Source: Clostridia bacterium
GTDB taxonomy: Bacteria > Bacillota > Clostridia > Oscillospirales > CAG-272
Reading direction: 5' to 3'
Length of the DNA: 39,168 nucleotides
Assembly (NCBI GenBank): GCA_017619885.1
Contig: JAFZRM010000125.1
Location: 1-39,168 of the forward strand
The first letter of the stretch is position 1. The number at the start of each line of letters is the position of its first letter. A model generated the notes under the pieces. It was not told where the DNA came from. It made no database searches and worked only from the letters and a program-made list of their open reading frames with translations. Of this stretch, positions 22,599 to 31,395 are shown one piece after another. Position numbers and translations under genes: made by a program.

Positions 22599-22868
22599 TT
22601 GGCTGAGTACGTATATACGCTCGTATCGGGCTTGCTGTTCGTGTTTGCCGCACTGCTCAATACGGCGATATGGGCGCGGGTCATCCTCGGCTGTTTTACA
22701 GCCGGGGAGGACACCGTGTTTTCAAGGATACTCTTTTTTTTGACCGAACCTTTCGTCCTGCCCGTCCGCAAACTGCTCGGGCGCGCCGGAATGATCGGCA
22801 TGACCGACCTGAGCGCCGTCGTGCTGTCCGCGCTGATATGCGCGGCGCTCGCTTTTCTGCGGCTTTGA
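22599..22868 (+). CDS. YggT-family membrane protein
   Basis: 89 residues with two membrane segments (about 8-30 and 67-88) and the conserved loop FLTEPFVLPVRKLLGR, typical of the YggT (YlmG) family. The family belongs to the division cluster and is linked to septum and nucleoid organisation. The start is TTG at 22599, 6 bases after the sepF stop. There is no better ATG in frame before the first membrane segment. Confidence 0.9.
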   Translation: MAEYVYTLVSGLLFVFAALLNTAIWARVILGCFTAGEDTVFSRILFFLTEPFVLPVRKLLGRAGMIGMTDLSAVVLSALICAALAFLRL

Positions 22869-22890
22869 TATAACTACGTAAGGATTGTTT

Positions 22891-23709
22891 ATGAATTCCA
22901 CCGATCTGAAAAAGAAAAATTTCACGCGCGTCGTCCGCGGCTACAAGCCGGAGGAGGTCGACGCTTATATTTCCAGCCTTGCAGAGAGGTACGAGGAGCT
23001 TTTGCGCGAGAATTCCGAGCTTGAATACAAGCTCAAAGCGTCGCTCGAGAAGAGCGAGGAGGCTCAGGCGGGCGAGGAGGAGCTTAAAAACACGATACGC
23101 CTCGCGAGGAAAGCCGCCGACAAGATCATCGCCGACGCGCAGGAGCAGGCGGATCTGCTCTATTCCGCGGCGAAGGACAACACCGACAGAGTGCTGCGCC
23201 AGTTCCGCGAGAGCGTCGCTTCCGAGGCGCAGGTACTGCGCAAGCTGAAGCTCGCCGTCGCCGACATGCGCAGCGAGATCTACCGGCAGTATCTGCACAA
23301 TATCGAACAGCTTGAGGAGCTCGCTCCTAAGAGCAAGTACGAGGCGGATCTTTCCGATCCCGCGGTCGAGGAATACATCCGCGCCGTCATCGACGGGATG
23401 AAGAACGACGTTGAGAATCTGCGCCGCGCCGAGCCCGCGTCCGAAAAGAGCCACGACGGCAGAGTCACGATCATCAGATCGCCCGAGGTCACCGTCGTAA
23501 AAAGATACCGCATAGCCTCCGTCCGCGACACGATTAAGGAGCTGAACGCCAAGATCCTCGCGGGCGACGCCTCGATCGACGGCGAGGGCGAGCAGGTCCC
23601 GGGCGACAAGATCGTCTCCCCGGACGACGACGTCAGAGTCCAGAAGCGCGAGATGCCGAAGAAGAAACGCGGCAGGCGGAAGGAGCTTTTCGATGCCGAA
23701 GAAGACTGA
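22891..23709 (+). CDS. divIVA: DivIVA domain-containing protein
   Basis: 272 residues. The N-terminal DivIVA lipid-binding signature (NFTRVVRGYKPEEVDAYI) covers about residues 8-26, then a long coiled coil (about 28-130), and a charged C-terminus ending in a Lys/Arg-rich stretch. DivIVA proteins mark curved membrane at septa and poles and recruit division or wall-synthesis factors. The ATG at 22891 is preferred over the TTG at 22885 because TAAGGA at 22879-22884 gives proper spacing. The 3' end overlaps lspA. Confidence 0.93.
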   Translation: MNSTDLKKKNFTRVVRGYKPEEVDAYISSLAERYEELLRENSELEYKLKASLEKSEEAQAGEEELKNTIRLARKAADKIIADAQEQADLLYSAAKDNTDRVLRQFRESVASEAQVLRKLKLAVADMRSEIYRQYLHNIEQLEELAPKSKYEADLSDPAVEEYIRAVIDGMKNDVENLRRAEPASEKSHDGRVTIIRSPEVTVVKRYRIASVRDTIKELNAKILAGDASIDGEGEQVPGDKIVSPDDDVRVQKREMPKKKRGRRKELFDAEED

Positions 23710-24253
23710 GATCCTGCGCCGGTGCAAAGAAAACGTCGTCCCGTATCTTTTGTGGCTGGCGCTTACCGCCGTGCTCGTCACGGCCGATCAGATCAGCAAA
23801 TATCTGATATCCGCTTATCTGCCCAAGGGCGAGACGGTCCGCGTGATCCCGTATCTGTTCAATTTCACGTACGTCGAGAACCGCGGCGCGGCGTGGGGAA
23901 TGCTCGCGAACAAGAGATTCGTGTTCATCATAATCTCGGCGGTCGCCATAATCCTGATCGCGGCGATCCTGCTTTACGTCGCGAGAAGCAAAAAGACGCT
24001 CGTCGTGCCGCTCGTGCTGATACTTTCGGGCGGTATCGGGAACATGATCGACAGGATCGGGAACGGCTTCGTCGTCGACTTCATACAGTTCGACTTTTTC
24101 AAGGCTTTCCCGGTGTTCAATTTCGCGGACTGCTGCGTCACGATCGGCGGCGCGCTGATCCTGATTTACGTTTTGTTTATCGACAGGAGCCTGTTTTCCG
24201 ACAGGAAAAAGAATAAGGATGAAGGAAATGAAAACGGCGGCGGCGACGCGTGA
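23693..24253 (+). CDS. lspA: Lipoprotein signal peptidase (signal peptidase II)
   Basis: Cuts the signal peptide just before the lipidated Cys of prolipoproteins, of which this window encodes many. 186 residues with four membrane segments and the aspartate pair D129 (NGFVVDF) and D146 (FNFADCC), plus the GNMIDRIGNG and VENRGAAWG motifs. It starts 17 bases before the divIVA stop with GGAG upstream. A Lys/Asn/Gly-rich tail follows the last membrane segment and overlaps rluD. Confidence 0.95.
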   Translation: MPKKTEILRRCKENVVPYLLWLALTAVLVTADQISKYLISAYLPKGETVRVIPYLFNFTYVENRGAAWGMLANKRFVFIIISAVAIILIAAILLYVARSKKTLVVPLVLILSGGIGNMIDRIGNGFVVDFIQFDFFKAFPVFNFADCCVTIGGALILIYVLFIDRSLFSDRKKNKDEGNENGGGDA

Positions 24254-25154
24254 GCATGACGGCATGCGGCTCGATTCCGCCGCTTCCGAATTATTTTCAA
24301 TAACGAGAAACGCCGCCTCGAAGCTGATCGAGGACGGCGTTTTGATGCTGAACGGCTCTCCGGCGAAAAAGAACGCGAGGGTCAAAGAGGGCGATCTTCT
24401 CGCGTACGAGCAGCCGGAGCTGAGGAAGCCCGACGCGCAGCCGGAGGACATACCTGTGAGAATCGTGTACGAGGACGAGATGCTCGCGGTCGTCGACAAG
24501 CCGAAGGGCATGGTCGTGCACCCGGCGCCGGGGAATTACAGCGGTACGCTCGTCTCGGCTTTGCTTTACCGCATGAAGGGCGAGCTGTCCGGCATAAACG
24601 GCGTGGAGCGCCCCGGCATAGTCCACAGGATAGACAAGGACACGAGCGGGCTTCTGATCGTAGCGAAAACGGACGAGGCTCACGTGAAGCTCGCCGCGCA
24701 GATAAAGGAGCATTCTTTCATGCGCCGCTACGACGGCATCGTCGTCGGGTGCCCGCGGCAGGAGCGGGGCGAGATCGACCGGACGGTCGGCAGAAACCCG
24801 AAGGACCGCAAAAAAATGGCGGCGGGCGTCGCCGGCGGCAGACAGGCGCTGACCGAATACGAGGTGACGGAGCGCTACGACGGGTTTTCGCGCATGCTCT
24901 TCACGCTCCACACCGGCAGGACGCATCAGATAAGGGTGCATATGTCGAGCATCGGCCATCCGCTCATGGGCGATACCGTTTACGGCGGCGGCGCGACGCC
25001 GTTCGAGAAAAAACACGCGGATATCCTGCACGGTCAGTGTCTGCACGCGCGCTATATCGGATTTGTTCATCCCGGCGACGGAAAATATATGGAATTTGAC
25101 GCCGGCGTGCCCGATTATTTCGAAAAGATCGTCTCGCTGCTTCGCCGCGGCTGA
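24228..25154 (+). CDS. rluD: RluA-family 23S rRNA pseudouridine synthase (RluD-like)
   Basis: 308 residues: an N-terminal S4 RNA-binding domain (about 10-60), then the RluA catalytic domain with the HRIDKDTSGLL motif (catalytic D136), VDKPKGMVVHP and the C-terminal GRTHQIRVHM. It isomerises uridines in 23S rRNA. ATG 24228 is chosen for its spacing from AAGGA at 24215-24219; ATG 24219 in the same frame is also possible. The gene following lspA is often an RluD homologue in Firmicutes. A small terminator overlaps its stop codon. Confidence 0.93.
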   Translation: MKTAAATREHDGMRLDSAASELFSITRNAASKLIEDGVLMLNGSPAKKNARVKEGDLLAYEQPELRKPDAQPEDIPVRIVYEDEMLAVVDKPKGMVVHPAPGNYSGTLVSALLYRMKGELSGINGVERPGIVHRIDKDTSGLLIVAKTDEAHVKLAAQIKEHSFMRRYDGIVVGCPRQERGEIDRTVGRNPKDRKKMAAGVAGGRQALTEYEVTERYDGFSRMLFTLHTGRTHQIRVHMSSIGHPLMGDTVYGGGATPFEKKHADILHGQCLHARYIGFVHPGDGKYMEFDAGVPDYFEKIVSLLRRG

Positions 25155-25165
25155 CCGCGTTTATT
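25146..25165 (+). terminator. Terminator overlapping the rluD stop
   Basis: CGCGG (25146-25150) pairs with CCGCG (25155-25159) around CTGA, followed by TTTATTTAATTTT. The stem is short. Confidence 0.5.
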
Positions 25166-25254
25166 TAATTTTAACGGCAGTAATGGTGTTTTGTTAATAT
25201 TGAAGAGATATAATGGTATAAACCAAGAATATCGAAAGGATGCCGATAGCTTTT

Positions 25255-26124
25255 ATGAATACTAATAAAAGCAGGATATATATTCTCATCGCCGCGGCTC
25301 TGATAATCGCCGTCGGCGTCGCCGTGGCGCGTACAGTGCTCGTCATAAATTACTACAACGTGGACGAGGGACTTTACGCTAAGGGCAGTACGGGAGTCAC
25401 CGCGATGCGCGTCGTGTTCGGCGCCGCGCTCGTGCTCATTTGCGTGCTCGCGTTCGTGCTGCTGCGCCCGGTAAAATACAAAAAACTGCCGGAGGCGAAC
25501 CACGCCGTAGTATTCACCGGCGCGATGTGCGGATTCATGTTCATATCGTCCGCAATCCTCGGCGGCTGGTACTTCATACCCGATCTTTTCAAAAACGCGT
25601 TTTCAAAATCGTTCCAGTATACGGCGATAAGCTCCTCGCATACGACGTACGTCGTGCTGTTCTTCTCGTTCTGCGCGACGCTGCTCTTCAGCCTTCTGTC
25701 GTCTCTGTATTACTTCTGGTGCGCGTCGACCGAAACGAAGCTGAACAGGATCAATTACAGACTGTTCTCGCTTATGCCGATACTCTGGGGCATCGCGTAT
25801 CTCGTGTTCATGTATTTCAAGAACGACACGGTCATCAACAGCCAGGAAAGAGCGATACTTCAGCTCTCAGTCATAACCGTGATGCTCTGTGCGACTGCCG
25901 AGGCGAGGTTCCATTTCGGCATAGCACGTTTCAGAGTATACGCCGCGGTATGTTTGTGCGCGGTGATGTCGGTGACGGTCGCCTGCGTGCCGAACTTCCT
26001 TCTGACCGCGTTCTGGATGATCCCGTTCTCAGCGGAAACGGTGTTCTGCGTACTGCAGGTCGCGCTGGCGGCGTACATGCTGTCAAGACTCGTAAGCATC
26101 GTCAGAAGCGAGCCCGAGGAATGA
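25255..26124 (+). CDS. Polytopic membrane protein of unknown function
   Basis: 289 residues with about seven or eight hydrophobic segments (about 8-26, 49-68, 82-104, 124-150, 165-184, 200-215, 223-240 and 250-272). I recognise no family; the even spacing and lack of charged motifs suggest a small integral membrane protein or sensor-like module. The ATG at 25255 follows GAAAGGATG at 25234-25242; an ATG at 25240 lies inside that site. A TATAAT at 25209-25214 is a possible -10 box without a good -35. A strong terminator palindrome follows. Confidence 0.78.
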   Translation: MNTNKSRIYILIAAALIIAVGVAVARTVLVINYYNVDEGLYAKGSTGVTAMRVVFGAALVLICVLAFVLLRPVKYKKLPEANHAVVFTGAMCGFMFISSAILGGWYFIPDLFKNAFSKSFQYTAISSSHTTYVVLFFSFCATLLFSLLSSLYYFWCASTETKLNRINYRLFSLMPILWGIAYLVFMYFKNDTVINSQERAILQLSVITVMLCATAEARFHFGIARFRVYAAVCLCAVMSVTVACVPNFLLTAFWMIPFSAETVFCVLQVALAAYMLSRLVSIVRSEPEE

Positions 26125-26165
26125 TACAATTATCAATGATGATCGCCCATACGGGCAAATGATGA

Positions 26166-26199
26166 GATGTGTTCCGCCGCGGCGGAACACATCATTTTT
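26166..26199 (+). terminator. Terminator with a 28-bp perfect palindrome
   Basis: GATGTGTTCCGCCG (26166-26179) is exactly complementary to CGGCGGAACACATC (26180-26193), followed by T5. The word ATGATGTGTTCCGCCG also occurs, unpaired, at 8104-8117. Confidence 0.85.
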
Positions 26200-26250
26200 A
26201 TTAAGTAAAGAGCAAACCGGAGATAATTCGGTACGCTCTTTGACTTTTCT

Positions 26251-26438
26251 AAGCTAAATTGCCGCGCAGAGCGCGTCAGCTGAATTATTTGCCTGACGGC
26301 AAACAGCTAAATTGAAAACCTGCGGTTTTCAGCTAAATTAAATTCGCCTCTTATAACTCGCCGTTAGGCGAATTTAGCTTGCGAAGCAAATTTAGTTGAC
26401 CGAAGGTCAATTTAGCTCGCCGTCAGGCGAATTTAGCT
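26251..26438. repeat. AGCTAAATT-separated hairpin array with mirror-image halves
   Basis: Eight copies of a 9-base separator. Four read AGCTAAATT or a one-base variant (26252-26260, 26278-26286, 26305-26313, 26331-26339). Four read as its reverse complement AATTTAGCT or variant (26371-26379, 26389-26397, 26409-26417, 26430-26438). Between them sit seven different hairpins: CGCGC-AGA-GCGCG, TTTGCC-TGAC-GGCAAA, GAAAACC-TGC-GGTTTTC, a TTCGCC...GGCGAA stem at the centre, TTGC-GAA-GCAA, TTGACC-GAA-GGTCAA and TCGCC-GTCA-GGCGA. The gap 26125-26499 holds no credible gene. Confidence 0.9.
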
Positions 26439-26463
26439 CTCGAATAAATACCGGCATAACAAA

Positions 26464-26496
26464 AGCCGGAGACGTTTGTCTCCGGCTGATTTTTTG
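26464..26496. terminator. Terminator of the minus-strand foldase-like gene, possibly bidirectional
   Basis: AGCCGGAGAC (26464-26473) pairs with GTCTCCGGCT (26478-26487). T-runs occur on both sides in the respective directions. Confidence 0.8.
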
Positions 26497-26499
26497 TTT

Positions 26500-28071
26500 T
26501 TATGAGATCTTCGCTATGGCCTTTTCGTTTTCGGTCACGGGGTAGGTCTCTTTGAATTCCTTGAGCTTCGTTTCAAGATCGTCGGATCTCATGTCGGCGT
26601 CGACGTTCTTGAGCCAGACGGGCTTGCCGGTGCCTTCGAAGTAGTAGATGCTGAGACCTTCGTCGGCGAATACGAAGTACTTGTAATCGCCCTGATTGCG
26701 GTCGGCGGAGAAGAGCCATTCGTCAACTTCGATAAGCTCCTCGTGCGTGCTGCCGCTCTTCGCGGTGTCCTTGACGAGGCCCGTGGAGTTGATCTTGATC
26801 GTGTCGGTGGAGAACTTCTCGGCGAGCTTGTCGAACGATTCGCCGGTCTTGTCGCCTTTTTCGAATTCGGCGATCATCTCTTCGGCTTTTTCCTTCATAG
26901 CGTCCTCGTTGGTGAAGCTGCTGAGCGTCAGATCGAGTTCACGGATGGAGATCGTGTTGTATTCGTCTCTGTACGCGCTCTTGACTATCTGATATATCGT
27001 TGCGGATTCGTCGGCGCTTACGAGCTTCGACGCACCGTCGGTCGCGGGCGTGTCGGCGAAGATCCATTTATCGGCTTCGGTATCGGCGTTGGCGTGTTCG
27101 GTCGTGAGGACCTTCGTCTTTATAGATTCCTCGGTCAGCTCTTCAAGAGCCTTGTTCGCGTTCGTGATACGCTCTTCGTCCCCGGACTGCTCCGCGGCGG
27201 CCTTCTCGGCCTCGGCGAGTTCCTTTTCGTAATTGAATATGACGGTCACGAAATCCTCGCCGCCCTCGATCTTCTGCAGAAGCTCGTCGGCTTTCGCCTT
27301 CGCGGCGGATATCGCCTCGGTCTTCTCGTCGTCTTTGGCGTTGGTCTCGTAATCGGCTTTCACGGTGTAGGAGTAGTAGTCGGCTTTGAGGTATTCGAGC
27401 TTGTTCTCGTCGTAATACTTGTTGTAGTCGTCGTCGGTGTAGGTGAAGCCGTCGGACAGATAAGAGGCGTAGGAGGAGGCGAGCGTCTGCATCTCGAGCA
27501 TGCCTTTGATGTCGCCCTTAGTGATGCCCTTGCTGCCGTACATCGCGGCTATCGCGGTGGACAGGCTGTAGTTGCTCTCCTTCGCGTAATCCTTGAGAGA
27601 CTGGATGTTGTTCTCAACGGACTGCTTGTCCTCGTCGGTCATCTTGTAGCCCTCGGCCCTCGCCGCCTCGCAAAGCGAGAGGACGTCGGACAGAGTGCTC
27701 GTCGCTTCGGTCACGCAGGCGTCGAGCCAGGAGATGTCGTCGCTGCCGTAGTATTTCTGCTGGGAGAGCGGCAGGCTCCTGTCAAGTCCGAAGTACGACG
27801 CGTACTGCGAACCGTAGGAGTTTACAATCGTCGAATAATAATTGTTGTAGATGAGGTACGTCATGTACATGAACTGAGCGTTGCTCACCTTGTAGTTTTC
27901 GCTCTTGAGCGCGGTGCGGGTGTGCAGGGAGATGTAATCCATCACGCCCGTCGGCTGAAGTACCGCTACGAGCAGACCGATGACGAGCACGACCGCGATG
28001 AATATGGTCAGTACCTTGTACCAGACGTCGCTCTTGTTTGCGTTCTTGGATTTAACTTTCGATTTAGCCAT
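26500..28071 (-). CDS. Membrane-anchored SurA/PrsA-like protein
   Basis: 523 residues with a basic N-terminus, one membrane segment (about 18-41) and a long extracellular helical region. This includes a SurA-N-like stretch (about 100-220), a Glu/Ala/Lys-rich stretch (about 230-310), and C-terminal segments resembling a degenerate parvulin domain. It is probably an extracytoplasmic chaperone or foldase, like the two lipoproteins at 9914-12165 but with an uncleaved anchor. AAGGAAGG precedes the ATG. An extended -10 (TGATATACT) is visible on the minus strand near 28144-28152. The family assignment is tentative. Confidence 0.72.
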   Translation of the reverse strand: MAKSKVKSKNANKSDVWYKVLTIFIAVVLVIGLLVAVLQPTGVMDYISLHTRTALKSENYKVSNAQFMYMTYLIYNNYYSTIVNSYGSQYASYFGLDRSLPLSQQKYYGSDDISWLDACVTEATSTLSDVLSLCEAARAEGYKMTDEDKQSVENNIQSLKDYAKESNYSLSTAIAAMYGSKGITKGDIKGMLEMQTLASSYASYLSDGFTYTDDDYNKYYDENKLEYLKADYYSYTVKADYETNAKDDEKTEAISAAKAKADELLQKIEGGEDFVTVIFNYEKELAEAEKAAAEQSGDEERITNANKALEELTEESIKTKVLTTEHANADTEADKWIFADTPATDGASKLVSADESATIYQIVKSAYRDEYNTISIRELDLTLSSFTNEDAMKEKAEEMIAEFEKGDKTGESFDKLAEKFSTDTIKINSTGLVKDTAKSGSTHEELIEVDEWLFSADRNQGDYKYFVFADEGLSIYYFEGTGKPVWLKNVDADMRSDDLETKLKEFKETYPVTENEKAIAKIS

Positions 28072-28193
28072 TTTGGTGTTCCAGACCTTCCTTTTTTTGA
28101 AACGATATAACTTTATATATGTTACAGCGAATTTGCTCTTGACAGTATATCATAAGTGATAAGCATACTGAAGAACATTTTTTGAACAAAATG

Positions 28194-29360
28194 TTAATTT
28201 ACGCCGCGTTTGTACATTTTTATAAGGTTTTTGACGCCGTCGGCCACGCCTGCGATCAGCAGATCGGCTTCTTCCTCCGTGTTGTCGCGGAACAGGCTTA
28301 TGCGTATCGTGCAGTCCGCCTCGCGCTGACCGAGGCCGTACGCCAGCATCGGGCGCGACACGCCGGGATGATGCGACGAGCACGCGGAGCCGCTCGAAAC
28401 GTATACACCGGTCGCCGACAGATGATGCAGCATGACCTCGCTTTTGATGCCCGGAAGTGTCGCCGAGATGATGTGCGGAACGAACGATTTCGGCTCGTTC
28501 ACGCGCACGCCCGCGCCGGTCAGCCCCGATACGATGCGCCGGCGCAGAGCGGTGATACGTTCGATGTCGGCGTCGAATACCGACGCTCCGTACGACGCCG
28601 CGGCGGCAAACGCCGCCGCCCCGGCGGTATTCTCGGTGCCGGAGCGCAGACCGCCCTCCTGACCGCCGCCGTAAAGCACGGGCGCAATCGAATGAGACCG
28701 CACGGTCTGCGCCGACAGATAAAGCGCGCCGACGCCCTTGGGGCCGCCGATCTTGTGCGCCGAAAGCGTCATCGCGTCGACTCCGAGCTCGCGCACGTCG
28801 ATTTTTGTCTTCATGAACGCCTGCGTGGCGTCCGTGTGGAACAGCACGCGCGGATTCGCGCTTTTTACCGCGCCGCACAGCGTTTTGATATCGTACAGCG
28901 CCCCGGATTCGTTGTTTACCGTCATTATGCTGACGAGCAGGGTGTCGGCGTCCACGAGCGAGCACAGCTCGTCCGGGTCGACCGTTCCGCCGCGCGTGCC
29001 GACGGTCTTTATTTCAAATCCGCGCCTGCCGAGCTCTTCGGCGGCGGCGTAAACCGACGGATGCTCCGAGTCGGAGATTATTATTCGCTTGCCGCGGTTG
29101 GACGGCTTGGCGTAAGCGGCGCCGAAAAGCAGAAGAGCGTTCGACTCCGTGCCGCAGCCGGTGAAAACGAGCGTGCCGGCGGGCGGCGCGCCTATGACCG
29201 AAAGCAGCGTTTTGCGCGACGCCGCGAGCAGTTTTTCCGCCGCGAGCCCCGCCGCGTGAAGCGAGGACGGATTGGCGTATACGGCGGCGGCGTCGTCCGC
29301 CGCCGCTTTTGCCGCGGCGCAGAGAGGCGTCGTCGCGGCGTTGTCGAAATACGCGGTCAT
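28194..29360 (-). CDS. NifS/IscS-family cysteine desulfurase
   Basis: A PLP enzyme that takes sulfur from L-cysteine as a persulfide for Fe-S clusters or thio-cofactors. 388 residues with FDNAATTP at the start, H100 stacking on PLP, N150-E151, D177 and Q180, the Schiff-base K203 in SAHKIGGPKG, and the persulfide C327 in SSGSACSSHHP. No IscU-type scaffold or thiI gene is adjacent in the window. Its start overlaps the upstream lipoprotein stop by one base (TAATG), so it is the last gene of an operon with two lipoproteins. Confidence 0.93.
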   Translation of the reverse strand: MTAYFDNAATTPLCAAAKAAADDAAAVYANPSSLHAAGLAAEKLLAASRKTLLSVIGAPPAGTLVFTGCGTESNALLLFGAAYAKPSNRGKRIIISDSEHPSVYAAAEELGRRGFEIKTVGTRGGTVDPDELCSLVDADTLLVSIMTVNNESGALYDIKTLCGAVKSANPRVLFHTDATQAFMKTKIDVRELGVDAMTLSAHKIGGPKGVGALYLSAQTVRSHSIAPVLYGGGQEGGLRSGTENTAGAAAFAAAASYGASVFDADIERITALRRRIVSGLTGAGVRVNEPKSFVPHIISATLPGIKSEVMLHHLSATGVYVSSGSACSSHHPGVSRPMLAYGLGQREADCTIRISLFRDNTEEEADLLIAGVADGVKNLIKMYKRGVN

Positions 29361-29947
29361 TATCCGAGGACTCCGGTTTGGAATACGAATTCCGTCACGA
29401 TGCTCTCAAACGACGGGAGATTGGCGTCGAAACGCGCCGATTCAGCCGTGTAGGTGAGCAGGTATGCGAACATCCTCTCACGCACGCAGATCACCATCTC
29501 GAACGTGTAGTCCGTATCGGATATGCGCGCGGAGTATCTGCACCGCACCGCGGGCTGGCCGTTGAGCAGCGTCGCGGTCGGGCCCGAGATCATCGTGAAG
29601 CCCGGCAGGCTCGCCTGAAGCTGAGAAGCGTAGCCGGTCCAGTAGTTTTTGGCGTAGGTGACGCCGTCCGCCTCGCCCTCCGCGCGGTCGGCGGGGATGT
29701 CGAAGACGGCTTCGTTCTGTATCGTGTAGCAGGCGCACGTGACGTTCGATTTGTCGGTCAGCGAGACGTACGCGGCGGTCACGCCGTCCTGATCGGCTAT
29801 GACCCAGTCGTTCGGGACGTACATGTAATAATCGACCGCCTCGACGGAAGCGAGCTTCATGCCGGACGGCACGGAGGTCTCCGTTTTCGCACAGCCGCAG
29901 AGCAGCAGCGCGGCGGCGGCAAGCAGCGCCGATAAAACTTTTTTCAT
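29360..29947 (-). CDS. Small lipoprotein
   Basis: 195 residues with a lipoprotein signal peptide (MKKVL, hydrophobic core, lipobox LCGC with Cys19). The mature domain begins with VDYYMYVPNDWVIAD and has alternating beta strands, resembling PsbP-like or other small outside lipoprotein domains; I cannot place it in a family. It starts one base after the CotH-like gene and its stop overlaps the NifS-like gene. Confidence 0.8.
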   Translation of the reverse strand: MKKVLSALLAAAALLLCGCAKTETSVPSGMKLASVEAVDYYMYVPNDWVIADQDGVTAAYVSLTDKSNVTCACYTIQNEAVFDIPADRAEGEADGVTYAKNYWTGYASQLQASLPGFTMISGPTATLLNGQPAVRCRYSARISDTDYTFEMVICVRERMFAYLLTYTAESARFDANLPSFESIVTEFVFQTGVLG

Positions 29948-29948
29948 T

Positions 29949-31217
29949 TTATTCCCCCTGTGAATCGATGAACGCGCATCTTTGTCTTATGAACCCGTAC
30001 AGGGTGTTTTCGCCGTCCGTGAATTCCGCCTCGTACAGCGCCTCGTCGTAGAAGCGGCGCGGGTCGGCGCTGACGGCGGAGTCGATCGCGGACTTAAGAT
30101 CCGAGAACGAGCCGAGGATCTCTTTGAGCTGGGATGTGTACTGTTTGACGTATTCGAGGTATTTCGCCTTGTATTCGGCGTTCTCGAGCAGCTTTCCGAC
30201 GAGCGGACGGTCGGCGGCTTCAACGCCGAAGAACGGCGAGTTGACGTCGGTCTTTATCTGTTCCGCCTCGATCTGGTATTCCGTCTTGCGCAGCGTCCTG
30301 TCGGTGCCGAACGTCATCTTCAGATCCCACGGGATCATGGAGAGCACGCCCTCGGAGGTCTCGTACAGATAGTAATTTTCAGCCTTGGGGCCGAGATACG
30401 ATTCCTGACCGCAGACGATCCCGACGATCGCGGCGTAGCGCAGTACGGAGTCGACGTCGAGGATATCCTCGATGCCCTCGCCGGTCGAGATCGCGTCGTA
30501 AAGGCGCGTTATGTTCGCCATCCTGCCGTCCTCGCCGTTTTCGAGCGAGAAGGTCGAGGTGTCGCCGTCGACGAAGGCGGAGCCCTTCTTGGCTTCGTAC
30601 AGACTGCCGTCGTTGTCGCCGAAGGCGCGCTTGAGGAAGCTGTCGTCGATGCCCTCGACCGCGAGATAAAGCCCGTAATACTGACCGTTGACGGTGAGCC
30701 TGGCGAACGTCGCGAGCGGCGCGCTCTTTCCGGCGAACAGCAGATACGCGAGGTATTCGCGCACGTACGACGGGTCGTACGACATGTTGTTGAGGTTGAG
30801 CTCGTCGAGCCCGTTCAGCTTCTGACCCTTCGTGAATTTGTTGAATTTCAGCTTGAACGAATAACGTTCGTTGCCGGCGTCGGAGACGTAGGACGTGTTG
30901 CCGCGCGCCTTCAGTCCGGCTCCGGCGACGGTCTGACCGCCGGCGGTGACGTCGGCCTCGACGTAGACGCCGGCGTCGGCGTGGTCGATGACGGTAGACA
31001 GCTCCGCCTCGCCGACGGTGAGTTCTATTTCAAGTATATCGTCGAAAAGTCCATCGTAAGCCCCGGTCTTCACGCCTATGCCGGCGATGCCGGGCCCGTT
31101 GTCCTGTGTGTCCGCTCCGGTCGTGACTTCGCCGCCGCCTGATTTGCACGCGCAGAGCAGCAGCACTGCCGCGCACAGCGCCGCGGCGATCGTTCTTTTG
31201 ATCAGTGTTATATTCAT
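29949..31217 (-). CDS. CotH kinase-like lipoprotein
   Basis: 422 residues with a signal peptide and lipobox Cys24 (LCAC). The mature protein has CotH-family features: KARGNTSY, SFKLKFNKF, LNLNNMSYDPSYVREYLAY, YYGLYLAVEGID, ENYYLY and PWDLKMTFG. CotH proteins are atypical protein kinases of spore coats and also occur as secreted proteins with unclear targets. The WD of PWDLK is kept, while the following Asp common in the family (PWDLD) is Lys here. AAAGGA precedes the ATG at 31217. First gene of a three-gene operon. Confidence 0.87.
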   Translation of the reverse strand: MNITLIKRTIAAALCAAVLLLCACKSGGGEVTTGADTQDNGPGIAGIGVKTGAYDGLFDDILEIELTVGEAELSTVIDHADAGVYVEADVTAGGQTVAGAGLKARGNTSYVSDAGNERYSFKLKFNKFTKGQKLNGLDELNLNNMSYDPSYVREYLAYLLFAGKSAPLATFARLTVNGQYYGLYLAVEGIDDSFLKRAFGDNDGSLYEAKKGSAFVDGDTSTFSLENGEDGRMANITRLYDAISTGEGIEDILDVDSVLRYAAIVGIVCGQESYLGPKAENYYLYETSEGVLSMIPWDLKMTFGTDRTLRKTEYQIEAEQIKTDVNSPFFGVEAADRPLVGKLLENAEYKAKYLEYVKQYTSQLKEILGSFSDLKSAIDSAVSADPRRFYDEALYEAEFTDGENTLYGFIRQRCAFIDSQGE

Positions 31218-31274
31218 TCCCCGTTCCTTTCGAAAACATGACGGTATCGCACTCATACTGACGGTAATAAAATA

Positions 31275-31303
31275 ATAATAACAACAGATTTTTAAAAAAT
31301 CAA
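31275..31303 (-). promoter_or_regulatory. Promoter of the CotH-like operon
   Basis: On the minus strand, TTGATT (31303-31298), 17 bases, TATTAT (31280-31275). Confidence 0.6.
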
Positions 31304-31395
31304 CCACCGCACGCAAATTGTTATATTATAGTATATGTTTTTACATTTTGTTAATCAGCGGAGTGCGATGGGATCGAAAAGTTTGCCCGACTCTA

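Noticed and set aside
26251..26438. CRISPR-like alternation of repeats and spacers
   Set aside because: The repeats are only 9 bases, flip orientation midway, and the intervening units are short palindromes; no cas genes are nearby.
26743..28110. Long plus-strand frame opposite the foldase-like gene
   Set aside because: The minus-strand gene has a ribosome-binding site, membrane anchor and sensible composition; the opposite frame is a Val/Gly/Arg-rich shadow caused by codon bias.
28182..29453. Long Arg-rich plus-strand frame opposite the cysteine desulfurase
   Set aside because: All NifS catalytic residues are encoded on the minus strand; the Arg-rich frame is a GC-bias artefact.
29982..31142. 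Long plus-strand frame opposite the CotH-like gene
   Set aside because: The CotH motifs and lipobox on the minus strand are clear; this frame has biased Val/Arg/Glu composition and no start signals.
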